From: Candidatus Celerinatantimonas neptuna
Lineage (GTDB): Bacteria > Pseudomonadota > Gammaproteobacteria > Enterobacterales > Celerinatantimonadaceae
Assembly: GCA_911810475.1 (NCBI GenBank)
Contig: OU461276.1
Span: 2,543,501-2,607,500, forward strand
Length of the DNA stretch: 64,000 nucleotides
Reading direction: 5' to 3'
Shown piece after piece: positions 46,348 through 55,662 of this stretch. Position 1 is the stretch's first letter, and every line of letters starts with the position of its first letter. The notes under the pieces are model-generated. The model had not been told where the DNA came from. It ran no database searches and saw only the letters and a program-made list of their open reading frames with translations. Position numbers and translations under genes: made by a program.

Positions 46348-46602
46348 GCATCATCGAATCATGCCTTTTTGTTAACGCAATTTGCCTTTGAGTCAGATGG
46401 CTGCGCGTAAACATCCCTGTTTCCTTTTTTTAGAACAAAATCCTCATTGTGATGTCGTTTTCTCAGGCTTCAGAGCCGCCATAATTGAAATTAGACGTTG
46501 ATTACGAGCAGAATAGGCTGAATTTTTTCATTTTTTGAAGGCCTGTTTTATGGAATGGCCCGTTGTTACTGGGGTTGTTGGGTGGATGTCTTAGAATAAT
46601 TT

Positions 46603-46777
46603 TGTTGCTTTATGCCCCTGATTTTCTTTTTGCTTTTATCGTCAGGGTAAATAATGGTTGAAAAGAGTCTTTTTCTGTTTGAGCCCTGCTTTATTTTGAG
46701 ATGATATGATGACGAACACCGATAATGCCAGCTTATGCGTTGGTTTCAGATTTTCCGTCGTTCCCATGCTCGATTGG
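46603..46777 (+). repeat. direct repeat, left copy of the dusA 5' region
   Basis: These 175 bases match 48263-48438 with about 8 differences. They include the dusA upstream region, ribosome site and first 24 codons. Similarity ends sharply within the codons for MLDW, at ATGCT-GA-TGG. This is the spot in dusA where integrative elements are known to insert. It is the presumed left boundary of an inserted element. Confidence 0.85.
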
Positions 46778-46786
46778 TTGTACTAA
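46706..46786 (+). pseudogene. dusA: truncated dusA 5' fragment
   Basis: Starting at the same ATGATGACG as the intact gene, this frame encodes 26 residues, 24 of them the dusA N-terminus ([13 protein letters not shown] ... MLDW) with two substitutions, then LY and a stop. It is the remnant of the interrupted copy, and likely keeps the old promoter. Confidence 0.8.
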
Positions 46787-46880
46787 CTATAGATACGAAG
46801 ACTTTTGGGATGAGAGGGGATCTTATAGGGGATCTGATAGATTAAATAATTATTTAAATTACAAGCCTATTGAATAAATA

Positions 46881-47726
46881 CTAGTGACAAGGGAATTTAT
46901 TGCACAAATCTTTTAATTGTGTTTGTGTCGCTTTTCTTGGTAGATTATTTCGTACATTACTGCGTTTCTGGGCTTGTGCTATTCTGTCCTCAAAGTAAGT
47001 TTTAAATAATTCATAATCTGGCTTGCTTTCCGGTTCTGCTGCAAAATATTGAATTTTTCCATATATAGCACATAGCCAGTCGGCACATTGAATTGTTTGG
47101 TATAGCTTACTATCTACTTGAACAGGTGCTTCTAGTAGTTGGTACTTATCTTGTTGATGCATTTCATAAATAGCATTTTTTACTATTTGGGTTCTGCTTT
47201 CATGATCATCCATGAAAATGAGAAATTGAGCGTGTTGTCCTTTAAATTCATCGTCAAGACGCTTAATAACTTCTCTTAAGCTTGATTTGTATGCGCCCTC
47301 TGGGTTGTGTGCTTCTGTACCTTGCCTTTTGGCTTCTCCGACGTAGAATAAAAAACCGTTATCTTTAGTTATTCTGTTGATAATTCGTCCAGTGGTTCGT
47401 ACTAGTTGATCCTTATATCTTTTCAAATTTACTACGGAATACTGTTTAGAGCCTTTTTTTTCCCAAGTCGAAAGTTGGAAGTGTTTTCCTTGCTTTTCTG
47501 CTTTTTTCCTAGCTTCAGGGATATCATATTTATCGAATAAATTTTTTTTAAGGTTAAAGAAGAATGATGAAAAAGAACGTACTTTAGGTGCTGGGAGAAC
47601 AAAACCGCCAAGACCAAAAACAGGATGAGTATTATGTTGTGGGTGTGTTGCTGAAATATAAGGACCGATGTGTCCAAATTCATCAAGATAAACTATGTAC
47701 AGGTTTGGTGGATATGATGAAGCCAT
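46881..47726 (-). CDS. DUF3800 domain protein
   Basis: A 281-residue protein of the DUF3800 family. The N-terminal LYIVYLDEFGHIGPY carries the conserved DE(S/F)G acidic strand. FLIFMDDHESRTQIV and the late TIQCADWLCAIYGK (QxADxxxG-like) complete an RNase H-like acidic set, in keeping with the proposed nuclease-like fold. ATG 47726 is preferred; an in-frame GTG at 47750 has poor context. DUF3800 genes are frequent on phages and islands and in defence neighbourhoods, but no activity is established. It is the only gene of the dusA-inserted element. Confidence 0.85.
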   Translation of the reverse strand: MASSYPPNLYIVYLDEFGHIGPYISATHPQHNTHPVFGLGGFVLPAPKVRSFSSFFFNLKKNLFDKYDIPEARKKAEKQGKHFQLSTWEKKGSKQYSVVNLKRYKDQLVRTTGRIINRITKDNGFLFYVGEAKRQGTEAHNPEGAYKSSLREVIKRLDDEFKGQHAQFLIFMDDHESRTQIVKNAIYEMHQQDKYQLLEAPVQVDSKLYQTIQCADWLCAIYGKIQYFAAEPESKPDYELFKTYFEDRIAQAQKRSNVRNNLPRKATQTQLKDLCNKFPCH

Positions 47727-47750
47727 TATTTTTATAAACCCTAAAAACAC

Positions 47751-47778
47751 GGAAGCCCGACATAAAGTCGAGCCCCGG
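47751..47778 (-). terminator. orphan intrinsic terminator upstream of the DUF3800 gene
   Basis: On the minus strand a GCTCGAC / GTCGGGC stem with a 5-base loop is followed by TTCCGTGTTTTT. It ends about 24 bases before the DUF3800 start and points in the same direction. No gene lies upstream of it, so it probably ended a lost gene, or it attenuates DUF3800 expression. Confidence 0.6.
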
Positions 47779-47855
47779 AATCAGCGGCAAACATTGCAAT
47801 TACTGCCTGCCTCTGTGGATAAAATTAAGCTAACTTAACTCCAGTGTCAACTAAA

Positions 47856-47875
47856 TTTGTATATTTTTATACAAA
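47856..47875. promoter_or_regulatory. operator-like palindrome
   Basis: Perfect 8-bp arms, TTTGTATA and TATACAAA, with a TTTT centre, about 130 bases upstream of the DUF3800 start in AT-rich DNA. The symmetry and spacing fit a binding site for a dimeric repressor of the phage or plasmid type. No regulator gene is present in the element. Confidence 0.5.
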
Positions 47876-48262
47876 ATATTTGCACAAGCCAAGAAAATAA
47901 GCTTTGCCAAATAATATACATTTAATTGCATTCATTGCAAGTTTAGATGTAATTCTTCTATGTCTATACATAACGATATAAGAAGAAACATTTAATTGGT
48001 TGTTGCCTTCCTGAAAATATGTATTAACTTTTGTATTGTTCTAATTTTGTTAATCGAGTATCCATTTTTTCCATCATTAGTCTCATCCACTTCATATCTG
48101 TTTTTAGCGTCACCCCTACCCCAAGGCCGCCGCAGTATAATCAGGCCACCCACCCAATGAACCCAGTGATAGCAAGGGTTCAGTTTTTAATTTTCAGAGT
48201 TCGACTTTCTCTGTGTATAATGCGCGGATTCTTTTGAATGACTATTGTTACTTGAAGTTTAC
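47876..48262. other. element-internal non-coding DNA
   Basis: AT-rich sequence with no supported gene between the palindrome and the right dusA copy. AGGCCACCCACCC at 48143-48155 repeats a 13-mer found at 45227 next to the transposase. A plus frame at 48031-48237 has no ribosome site or family resemblance. Confidence 0.4.
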
Positions 48263-48438
48263 TGTTGCTTTATGCCCCTGATTTTCTTTTTGCTTTTATT
48301 CGTCAGGGTAAATAATGGTTGAAAAGAGTTTTTTTCTGTTTGAGCCCTGCTTTATTTTGAGATGATATGATGACGAATACCGATAATGCCAGCTTATGCG
48401 TTGGTTCCAGATTTTCCGTCGCCCCCATGCTTGACTGG
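48263..48438 (+). repeat. direct repeat, right copy of the dusA 5' region
   Basis: Counterpart of 46603-46777, joined to the intact dusA gene. It supplies the present promoter region and start codon. About 95% identity to the left copy is in line with an element-borne or anciently duplicated 5' end rather than a very recent event. Confidence 0.85.
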
Positions 48439-49368
48439 ACGGATCGTCATTGCCGTTATTTTCATCGGTTGATTAGTCCTCATGTTGAGCTTTATACCGA
48501 GATGGTGACCACTGGGGCGATTTTACAGGGGCGTGGCGATTATTTGCAGTTCAACGAAGCTGAGCATCCGGTTGTTTTGCAGTTGGGGGGCAGTGACCCT
48601 CAGGCACTGGCTCAATGCGCGCTGATTGCCCAGCAGCGGGGGTATGATGCAATTAATCTGAATGTGGGGTGTCCCTCTGACAGGGTTCAGAATGGTCGCT
48701 TTGGTGCGTGCTTAATGGCTGAGCCACAGCTGGTTTCTGACTGTGTTAAAGCAATGCAGGATCAGGTGTCGATCCCGGTCACGGTGAAAACCCGTATCGG
48801 GATTGATGAGCAGGAAAGTTATGGTTTTCTGACGACCTTTATTGAAACGGTTGCAGCAACTGGTTGCGTTGATTTTATTGTCCATGCCAGAAAAGCCTGG
48901 CTTCAGGGGCTCAGTCCTAAGCAAAATCGGGATATCCCTGAATTGAATTATCCCCGGGTTTATCAGCTTAAATGTGACTATCCGCACTTAAATATCGCCA
49001 TTAATGGGGGAATTCAGAGTGTTGATGAAGCGTTAACCCATTTAGAGCATGTAGATGGGGTGATGGTCGGTCGGTCGGCTTACCATAATCCTTATCTGCT
49101 GGCGCAGGCCGAGAGGCGAATTTTTGCCGCACCGACGGTTCGTTCGAGGGAGCAGGTTGTCGTGGATATGATCCCTTATATTGAATACCATTTGGCTGAT
49201 GGGGGACGTTTGCAGCAGATCTCCCGCCATATGCTTGGGTTATTTCAGGGGTTACCCGGGGCCCGGCAATGGCGCCGGTATTTAAGTGAAAATGCCCACC
49301 GGTCAGGAGCCGGGGTTGAGGTTCTGATGGCGGCGCTTGAGAAAGTTTCGGTATCATCTGAATTTTAA
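48367..49368 (+). CDS. dusA: tRNA-dihydrouridine(20/20a) synthase DusA
   Basis: A 333-residue FMN-dependent enzyme. Motifs are [44 protein letters not shown] (catalytic Cys in GACLM), [19 protein letters not shown] and [12 protein letters not shown]. It reduces U20/U20a in the D-loop of tRNAs with NADPH. Its 5' end is a known attachment site for prophages and islands, and a second copy of that end lies 1.66 kb upstream. The gene itself is intact, so the insertion preserved function. Confidence 0.94.
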   Translation: MMTNTDNASLCVGSRFSVAPMLDWTDRHCRYFHRLISPHVELYTEMVTTGAILQGRGDYLQFNEAEHPVVLQLGGSDPQALAQCALIAQQRGYDAINLNVGCPSDRVQNGRFGACLMAEPQLVSDCVKAMQDQVSIPVTVKTRIGIDEQESYGFLTTFIETVAATGCVDFIVHARKAWLQGLSPKQNRDIPELNYPRVYQLKCDYPHLNIAINGGIQSVDEALTHLEHVDGVMVGRSAYHNPYLLAQAERRIFAAPTVRSREQVVVDMIPYIEYHLADGGRLQQISRHMLGLFQGLPGARQWRRYLSENAHRSGAGVEVLMAALEKVSVSSEF

Positions 49369-49474
49369 GGTCCCTTATTTTTGAGTTTGGCTAGTTATTG
49401 TGATATGTGATTGGCACTCCCTTTGCATATAACCACGGAACGTTGGTTTTTTGGCAGAAATGGAGTGTTCAACC

Positions 49475-50155
49475 ATGCAATGGTTAAGACAGATATTTGC
49501 CCGTTTTAATGTGTTGGAAATACTGGTGGCCTGGGTTGGTTTCGGTTCGGGATTGTTGCTTTTGATTCCTCGTTCCTATTTGCCTCAGACCGTCGATTTA
49601 TCCCCGTATTTTTTTGCTCTGTGGTGTGTGATGCTTGCTTGCGTCGCATATTTCTTAGGGCGTTTATTTATTGACAGCTGGAACGTTGTTGAAGGGCGTT
49701 GGCAGCAACGTTTGGCCAGACGCAATGTGGCGTCACTGGTTCAGTGTCTGAATCATACTGAAAAGGCAATTTTACGAGAATTTGTCATTAGCCGGCGAAC
49801 TGTTTTAAAGCTGCCGGTTGATGAGCCGTCTGTTGTTAACTTATTGCATAATGGTGTGCTGGAAATGGTAGAGCATCAGCAATTGTATGATCAGCAAAAT
49901 CGGATCGATTGCATGATTTCTCTTGCGGCTCGTCCTTTATTGAGTTACCGGGTGCTGTCGTTACCTGTCGGAAAATTGACAGAAGAACAATTGGATCGTC
50001 TGAAAAAAATGCGTCCCGCATTTTTACAGCCAGATTATCAGGTGAACCGGACGTATTCAGGGAAAGTTTTTCGGATTCGAGCCGTTCCCACTTCGGAGCA
50101 TCCGGTGAATGCATCGTCGGCTCTGTCCCATGGGCATCATCATATGGCATCTTAG
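49475..50155 (+). CDS. SieB-like superinfection exclusion family protein
   Basis: A 226-residue membrane protein. Two TM helices (about residues 10-30 and 42-63) are followed by a cytoplasmic domain with LNHTEKAILREFVISRRTVLKLP, matching the super-infection exclusion B family pattern (EK.iLReF). ATG 49475 follows GGAG by 9 bases; TTG 49451 and ATG 49460 are alternatives. SieB proteins of lambda and P22 block growth of other phages. Bacterial homologues of this family are often chromosomal, with no proven role. It comes 106 bases after dusA. Confidence 0.65.
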   Translation: MQWLRQIFARFNVLEILVAWVGFGSGLLLLIPRSYLPQTVDLSPYFFALWCVMLACVAYFLGRLFIDSWNVVEGRWQQRLARRNVASLVQCLNHTEKAILREFVISRRTVLKLPVDEPSVVNLLHNGVLEMVEHQQLYDQQNRIDCMISLAARPLLSYRVLSLPVGKLTEEQLDRLKKMRPAFLQPDYQVNRTYSGKVFRIRAVPTSEHPVNASSALSHGHHHMAS

Positions 50156-50206
50156 TTGTGAATCACTTCACTGGATGACATTTGGTCATACAAGTTATCA
50201 AATATA

Positions 50207-50234
50207 AGGCCGCCTTCTGACGGCCTGTTTTTTG
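50207..50234 (+). terminator. intrinsic terminator after the SieB-like gene
   Basis: Stem AGGCCG / CGGCCT with a hairpin loop of CCTTCTGA, followed by GTTTTTT. It also lies 13 bases past the mgsA stop on the other strand, so it may serve both. Confidence 0.75.
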
Positions 50235-50246
50235 TCTGGTTTGGTA

Positions 50247-50702
50247 TTAATTAGTTCTTTCGTATAAATAACCACTGTAGTCAGGAATTTCGGTGGTAAA
50301 TTCACCGTCGAAGTAGGGGCTGATAATCAGAAAATCGGCTGTTGCCTGATTGGTTGCAACCGGAATATTCCAGACGGTTGCTAAACGAAGCAGGGCTTTA
50401 ACATCCGGATCGTGAGGAACCGCATCGAGAGGGTCCCAGAAAAAGATGAGTATATCGATTCGGCCTTCAGCAATCATGGCCCCGAGTTGTTGATCACCGC
50501 CCATAGGGCCACTTAACAGGCAACTGATTTCGAGCCCGAGTTTACCTAACAGGGAACCGGTTGTTCCTGTGCCAAACAAAATATGCTGCGATAGTGCCTG
50601 CTGATTGGTCTGACACCATTTCATCAATGCCGGTTTTTCGTTATCGTGAGCGACCAGAGCGATACGTTTTTTGTTCTGTAGTGTTCGTTCTATGGTTTTC
50701 AT
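50247..50702 (-). CDS. mgsA: methylglyoxal synthase
   Basis: A 151-residue Mgs[15 protein letters not shown] (phosphate and catalytic His), [18 protein letters not shown] with the catalytic Asp, and [23 protein letters not shown] agree closely with E. coli MgsA (152 residues). It converts dihydroxyacetone phosphate to methylglyoxal plus phosphate, an overflow bypass of glycolysis when phosphate is short. ATG 50702 aligns with the family start. Monocistronic. Confidence 0.95.
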   Translation of the reverse strand: MKTIERTLQNKKRIALVAHDNEKPALMKWCQTNQQALSQHILFGTGTTGSLLGKLGLEISCLLSGPMGGDQQLGAMIAEGRIDILIFFWDPLDAVPHDPDVKALLRLATVWNIPVATNQATADFLIISPYFDGEFTTEIPDYSGYLYERTN

Positions 50703-51014
50703 TCGCGTTTTTATCCATACCTTTTGTAGCAATTAGTCGTCATCTTACGCTGCATATTCTTGAGTTGTCAGCTTTTGGATGAGTTGCTCTCATGAATTTG
50801 CAATGCAATTGGCATTTTGATTTGTTTAATGAATTTTTGTTAAATTGATATTGATGTTTCCGATAGTTTACTGAATTTGTATGACAAATTATATGAGGTA
50901 GTTTTTGCTTGGGATAAATAACTTTTCCATTGTGATTGGTTATTCCAACGTGAGACTAATTAGAGGGAAATTAGATGCAAGCGCTCAGAGAAGAACGCTT
51001 GCAGAGGATATTGT

Positions 51015-52748
51015 CTAGTTGTCTTTATGGTTGTAGTAGTCGATGTAGCGTTTTCGCTTATTGTCTTTGAGCATTGATGTATCGACTAAAACAAGGCCAT
51101 CAACGCATTGTTTAAAGTTGGGGTCAATATTGAAGTCGATAAATTGTACGCCACCGGGTATGCATAATTCAGTGTATTGTTTATAAAGCGTTGGAATCGC
51201 GCAGCCCATATTGGTCAGAGCCCCTTTGAGCAGTGCAAAATCTTGCTGGTAATCATTTCCCTTAAAGGTGAGGCTCAGATTATGACTGATCTGTTGCTCT
51301 AACAGGTAAGGGGTTCGGGAGCGGGCCAGTGTAAAGGTTGCCGGAAAGTAAGTCTGATAAAAGTAGACTAGTAAATCCCTTGCCTGTTGTGGCATCGAAG
51401 CGCTAATGCTGACCGGGCCAAATAAATAACGATAATGAGGGCGTGACGCCAGAAAAGCACCGATCCCCAGCCATAAGTAATCTAAGCTCCGGCGTCCCCA
51501 ATAACGGGGTTGAATAAAGCTTCGGCCCAGTTCTAATCCCTGTTTAAGAAATTCACAGTCATTATGCTGATATTCGAAAAGACTATGACTATAAAGCCCT
51601 TTTAAGCCTTGCTCCTGAATAATTTTGTAGCTGTCTGCCAGCCGATAGGCGCCGACAATCTGTTGATCCTGTGGGTGCCACAAAATGAGATGCATGTATT
51701 GGGCATCATACTGATCGGTATCACTGCGAGAACCCGTACCTTCACCCACGGCTCTGAATGATTGTTCGCGCAATCTTCCTAATTCAGCCAGAATACTTTC
51801 AGGGTGTGGTTCACAAGATAAGTAGATTTGTTGGCCATCGGGGGTTTCTCCAAGTTTTTCACAGCCGGTAACAGCTTTTTTTAGTGCCTGGCGTGATTGG
51901 GGGTGTGCAATGGCCGATTCGGTCTGAAATAAACCTGGTTTACCTGCTCCGATGCGGTAGGTGTGTTTTCGCAGTAGTTGTGCCCGGGTGGACAAATCCA
52001 GATTAACGTGGCGATAACTTTGATGTGGAATTGGCTGACCAATCATCAGATCAATGGTTTGTCCACGGTGCCAGAATAGTTCACGTACCAGTAAGATAGT
52101 AGATAGCGATTCATTTAGCATCGAGCATAGGTAAAATAATGAGCTATTTCTGGCTTTAACACAGATAGGGAGAATCGGCGCTTTGCTTTTATCGGCAATT
52201 CGTACTACACCGCGTTGCCAACGACAATCTTGCCTTTTGAGATGTTTGAGTCGGGAGACCTCACCGGCAGGGAAGATAATCAAAGCACCTTGTTGATCGA
52301 GATGTTGGTGGAGTGCTTCGAGCTGTTGCCTGTGGCTTTTCCGGTTCATATTGTCAACGGGGAGCAATAATGATTGTAGCGGTTTAATTGCCGATAGCAT
52401 TTGGTTTGCGACGATTTTAACGTCACTACGGATCTGACCAACCAGATGTAACAACGCAAGTCCATCCAAAGAGCCTATCGGATGATTGGCGACGATAATG
52501 ACCGGGCCGTCGCTGGGGATCCTTTCTCGGTGGCTGCTGGAGACTTGATAACTGAATTCTAGCTCGCTGAAGGCTTGTTCAATGAAAGCCATGCCGCGTA
52601 ATTGCGGGTGGTGTTGTTCAAAGCTCTGAAATGTTTCTTCGAACAGTAATTTCTTTAATACACGCCGAAGTAGTGAATATCGACGCGGCTTGTCTTGCAG
52701 CGTCGGAAAGTGTTCCTGCACAATTTTATCAACAGAAAACATAGCCAT
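51015..52748 (-). CDS. bifunctional acyltransferase, OlsF-like (PlsC-type plus GNAT-like domains)
   Basis: A 577-residue protein in two parts. The N-terminal half is a glycerolipid acyltransferase fold, with NHPIGSLDG at residues 88-96 as the HX4-5D motif and FPAGEVSRL as the PEG(T/R)-like motif. The C-terminal half (about 300-577) is a GNAT/OlsB-like domain with IVGAYRLADSYKII and ELGRSFIQPRYWG. This fused order is that of OlsF, which makes ornithine lipids from ornithine. Ornithine lipid or a related aminolipid is therefore likely; related fused proteins with other acceptors exist. An inverted repeat at 50974-51003 (GCAAGCG / CGCTTGC) may end its transcript. Confidence 0.75.
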   Translation of the reverse strand: MAMFSVDKIVQEHFPTLQDKPRRYSLLRRVLKKLLFEETFQSFEQHHPQLRGMAFIEQAFSELEFSYQVSSSHRERIPSDGPVIIVANHPIGSLDGLALLHLVGQIRSDVKIVANQMLSAIKPLQSLLLPVDNMNRKSHRQQLEALHQHLDQQGALIIFPAGEVSRLKHLKRQDCRWQRGVVRIADKSKAPILPICVKARNSSLFYLCSMLNESLSTILLVRELFWHRGQTIDLMIGQPIPHQSYRHVNLDLSTRAQLLRKHTYRIGAGKPGLFQTESAIAHPQSRQALKKAVTGCEKLGETPDGQQIYLSCEPHPESILAELGRLREQSFRAVGEGTGSRSDTDQYDAQYMHLILWHPQDQQIVGAYRLADSYKIIQEQGLKGLYSHSLFEYQHNDCEFLKQGLELGRSFIQPRYWGRRSLDYLWLGIGAFLASRPHYRYLFGPVSISASMPQQARDLLVYFYQTYFPATFTLARSRTPYLLEQQISHNLSLTFKGNDYQQDFALLKGALTNMGCAIPTLYKQYTELCIPGGVQFIDFNIDPNFKQCVDGLVLVDTSMLKDNKRKRYIDYYNHKDN

Positions 52749-52955
52749 CCTCCTGATTTAGCAGCTTCAGGCTACGAAGAATTGATGACATTCATGTAAC
52801 ATAATTATGTCAATTTGGTGACAATGTTGATGTTTTTACGATGGATTAATTTTTAAAAGTTTTTTGAGGGTCAAAATATGTTTCGGCAATGATTTTTTAT
52901 GTGTGCCAGGGGCTGGCGATAAAACATAGGCTCAATCTTTGTACATTCGTATATT

Positions 52956-52984
52956 AAAAAACAGGGAAGCTAATTGCTTCCCTG
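52956..52984 (-). terminator. intrinsic terminator of pykF
   Basis: Stem CAGGGAAGC / GCTTCCCTG with loop AATTA on the minus strand, followed by a six-T run, 26 bases past the pykF stop. Confidence 0.85.
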
Positions 52985-53009
52985 TTGAAATTATCTGTTT
53001 GTGTTCGAA

Positions 53010-54422
53010 TTATAAAACGTGAACAGAAGCCGTATTGGTTGTACCCGATGGAACCAATGCACCAGAAACCATAACGACAATATCACCTTTTTGAGCAAGC
53101 TCTGTTTCTAAGGCAATTTCTTTACCGATATGGTAGAAGTTGTCGGTGCTTTCAATTGCGTTGACAACATAAGGGAAAACTCCCTTAGAAAGTGATAGCT
53201 GTTTAGCAATTTTCTGGTTAGTTGTAATAGCTAAAATGGTTGCCTGAGGGAAATATTTACGAACAGATTTGGCTGATTTACCACCTTGTGTTGCTACAAC
53301 GATCAGTGGCGCACTCAGTTTTTCTGATGTTTCTACGGCACCTTTACAAACTGCTTCTGTGATCCGCAGACGACTGTTGTCGTTAGCCGGATCAAGACGT
53401 GATGGCATGACAGCATCTGTTCTGTCGCAGATAGTCGACATGATGGTGACCGCTTCAACCGGATATTTCCCTTTCGCTGATTCACCTGAAAGCATTACTG
53501 CGTCAGTCCCATCGAGGATGGCATTAGCAACATCACCTGCTTCTGCACGGGTTGGACGCGGGTTTTTGATCATTGAATCCAGCATTTGGGTCGCTGTGAT
53601 GACAACTTTGCGAACCTTATTACATTTTTCAATCATCATTTTTTGCGCGAAGATGACTTCTTCAACAGGGATTTCAACCCCTAAGTCACCGCGAGCGACC
53701 ATGATACCGTCTGAAGCGGCCAAAATTTCGTCGAAGTTATCGACACCTTCCTGGCTTTCAATTTTCGAGATGATCTGAATATCTTCACCGCCATTGTTTT
53801 TCAACAATTCGCGAATTTCCAGTACGTCTTCTTTTTTACGGATGAATGAGGCGGCAATGAAATCGACACCTTGTTGGCAGCCAAAGGTTAAGTCACGTTT
53901 ATCTTTTTCAGCTAAAGCCGGTAGCGAGACTTTAACACTTGGAAGGTTAACCCCTTTGTTTTCACCTAAGTCACCATTGTTGATGACTTTACAGGTTACC
54001 GTTTCTTCACTGACAGCTGTGACTTGCATTTCTAACAGGCCATCATCGACTAAAACGGTGTTACCAACACTTAAATCATGAGCAAATCCAGGATAAGTGA
54101 CCGCGACTCGTTCATTATTACCGATAATGCTTTGGTCGGTTGTGAACGTGAATTCCTGTCCCGCAACGAGTGAGACGTCTTTTCCGCCTTCCAGTTTTAT
54201 CGTTCTGATTTCAGGACCTTTGGTGTCTAATAAAATTGCGACGTTTTTGCCGGTTTCAGACATTACTTCACGGATATTTTTGATTCTGGCGCCGTGTTCT
54301 TCATAGTCACCATGAGAGAAATTCAGCCGCATGACATTCATGCCAGCATTGACCAGCTGGGTCAACTTCTCTTTTGATTCGGACTTAGGGCCGATTGTAC
54401 AAACGATCTTAGTTTTTTTCAT
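53010..54422 (-). CDS. pykF: pyruvate kinase I
   Basis: A 470-residue pyruvate kinase, exactly the PykF length. [13 protein letters not shown] and [32 protein letters not shown] with the catalytic Lys, and [17 protein letters not shown] and [17 protein letters not shown] (K+, Mg2+ and PEP sites) are all there. It makes pyruvate and ATP at the end of glycolysis, and type I enzymes are activated by fructose-1,6-bisphosphate. I chose ATG 54422 over an ORF start 33 bases earlier because of the AGAGAC site and family alignment. Monocistronic, with its own terminator. Confidence 0.96.
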   Translation of the reverse strand: MKKTKIVCTIGPKSESKEKLTQLVNAGMNVMRLNFSHGDYEEHGARIKNIREVMSETGKNVAILLDTKGPEIRTIKLEGGKDVSLVAGQEFTFTTDQSIIGNNERVAVTYPGFAHDLSVGNTVLVDDGLLEMQVTAVSEETVTCKVINNGDLGENKGVNLPSVKVSLPALAEKDKRDLTFGCQQGVDFIAASFIRKKEDVLEIRELLKNNGGEDIQIISKIESQEGVDNFDEILAASDGIMVARGDLGVEIPVEEVIFAQKMMIEKCNKVRKVVITATQMLDSMIKNPRPTRAEAGDVANAILDGTDAVMLSGESAKGKYPVEAVTIMSTICDRTDAVMPSRLDPANDNSRLRITEAVCKGAVETSEKLSAPLIVVATQGGKSAKSVRKYFPQATILAITTNQKIAKQLSLSKGVFPYVVNAIESTDNFYHIGKEIALETELAQKGDIVVMVSGALVPSGTTNTASVHVL

Positions 54423-54622
54423 GAAAAAGTCTCTCCGGATGAGAATTACAGTCAAAAGTTTTAAACTATTATACAGGATAGTACCGGATTCGTGATGTAG
54501 AAAAATTACAACAAAGTATTACTTTGATCAAAAATATTGTAATTGGATCATCATAAGTTGAGAAAACATCTCATCTACATCATATATACTATTAATGATG
54601 CTTGTGTAACATTCGTGAAATA

Positions 54623-54645
54623 AAAACCCGCAGGGGAGCGGGTTT
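54623..54645 (-). terminator. intrinsic terminator of arcA
   Basis: Stem AACCCGC / GCGGGTT with a 6-base loop; on the minus strand it is followed by a five-T run. It lies 9 bases past the arcA stop. Confidence 0.8.
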
Positions 54646-54653
54646 GATGGTGG

Positions 54654-55370
54654 TTATTCTTGTTCAAGTTCGCCGCAAAAACGGTATCCTTCACCGTGGA
54701 TGGTGGCGATAATTTCCGGTGTTTCAGGAATTGACTCAAAATGTTTACGAATTCGACGAATCGTGACATCAACGGTTCGATCATGAGGTTTGAGCTCCCG
54801 TCCTGTCATTTTTTTGAGTAAATCGGCGCGGGTTTGTATCTGTCCCGGATTTTCAACAAAATGGAGCATCGCGCGAAATTCACTTCGGGGCAATTTATAG
54901 CTATCACCATTTGGGCTAATCAGCGAGCGGCTATTAATATCCAGAACCCAACCGTTAAAATGATAGGCTTCGACAGGGTGATTCTCATCGCTACCGGAAT
55001 GAGAATTGATGGTTCGGTTTAATAAATTCCGGGCCCGAATGGTTAATTCACGAGGATTGAACGGTTTTGTAATATAATCGTCAGCACCAATTTCTAGTCC
55101 TAAAATTTTATCGACTTCATTATCCCGTCCGGTCAGGAACATCAATGCAATATGCTCTTTATCACGCAATTCCCTGGCCAGTAACAGACCGTTCTTCCCA
55201 GGTAAATTGATATCCATGATGATTAAATGAACCGTGTTGTTTTCCAACAGACCGTTCATTTCTTCTCCGTCGTTTGCTTCCAGTACATTATACCCTTCTG
55301 CTTCAAATATGCTTTTTAGGGTATTTCGTGTGACCAGTTCATCCTCGACGATCAAAATATTTGGTGTCAT
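54654..55370 (-). CDS. arcA: aerobic respiration control response regulator ArcA
   Basis: A 238-residue OmpR-type regulator, nearly identical in pattern to E. coli ArcA. The receiver has [23 protein letters not shown], phospho-acceptor D53 in [12 protein letters not shown], and K in [10 protein letters not shown]. The C-terminal winged helix has [16 protein letters not shown] and [10 protein letters not shown]. Phosphorylated by ArcB under low oxygen, it represses respiratory genes. ATG 55370 with AGGA upstream gives the family length. As in E. coli it lies near the thr operon. Confidence 0.96.
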   Translation of the reverse strand: MTPNILIVEDELVTRNTLKSIFEAEGYNVLEANDGEEMNGLLENNTVHLIIMDINLPGKNGLLLARELRDKEHIALMFLTGRDNEVDKILGLEIGADDYITKPFNPRELTIRARNLLNRTINSHSGSDENHPVEAYHFNGWVLDINSRSLISPNGDSYKLPRSEFRAMLHFVENPGQIQTRADLLKKMTGRELKPHDRTVDVTIRRIRKHFESIPETPEIIATIHGEGYRFCGELEQE

Positions 55371-55662
55371 GGTCTTCCTCAATAAAAATTAAATATAAAA
55401 ATAAGTGCAGCGTTGACTGGTTTTTCTGATGCGCCAGTGATTGAATTAGTCGTCGGATCTTCATTGTTGTTGATTTTGTGTTAAATGCCTCAAATCACTT
55501 CTTATCAGCGATATTGATACTAAGCAGATTGTTATTTCTCTTCAACTAATTATACGCTTTTTAATATGGATGTATTCTAATTACTTAACAGAGATATAAC
55601 AACTTGGGACGCTTATTGGATGCAGTTTTTTAACCTGTTCTTGATACAAGTCAATCCTAATT

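Larger units (their letters stand above)
46741..48438. mobile_element. small integrated element in dusA (remnant, no integrase)
   Basis: The region between the two dusA 5' copies, about 1.66 kb, has the layout left by site-specific insertion into the 5' end of dusA: a cut-off gene start on the left, and a reconstituted promoter and start on the right. Inside it are one DUF3800 gene, an orphan terminator, and an operator-like palindrome. No integrase, excisionase or replication gene is present, so it is either a remnant of a larger island or a minimal element moved in trans. A simple local duplication is the alternative. Confidence 0.6.

Noticed and set aside
48031-48237. 68-codon plus frame in the dusA element
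   Set aside because: No ribosome site, odd composition, crosses a repeat; no evidence that it is translated.
53269-53778. 169-codon plus frame opposite pykF
   Set aside because: Antisense shadow of a highly conserved gene, Ser/Thr-rich with no family features.
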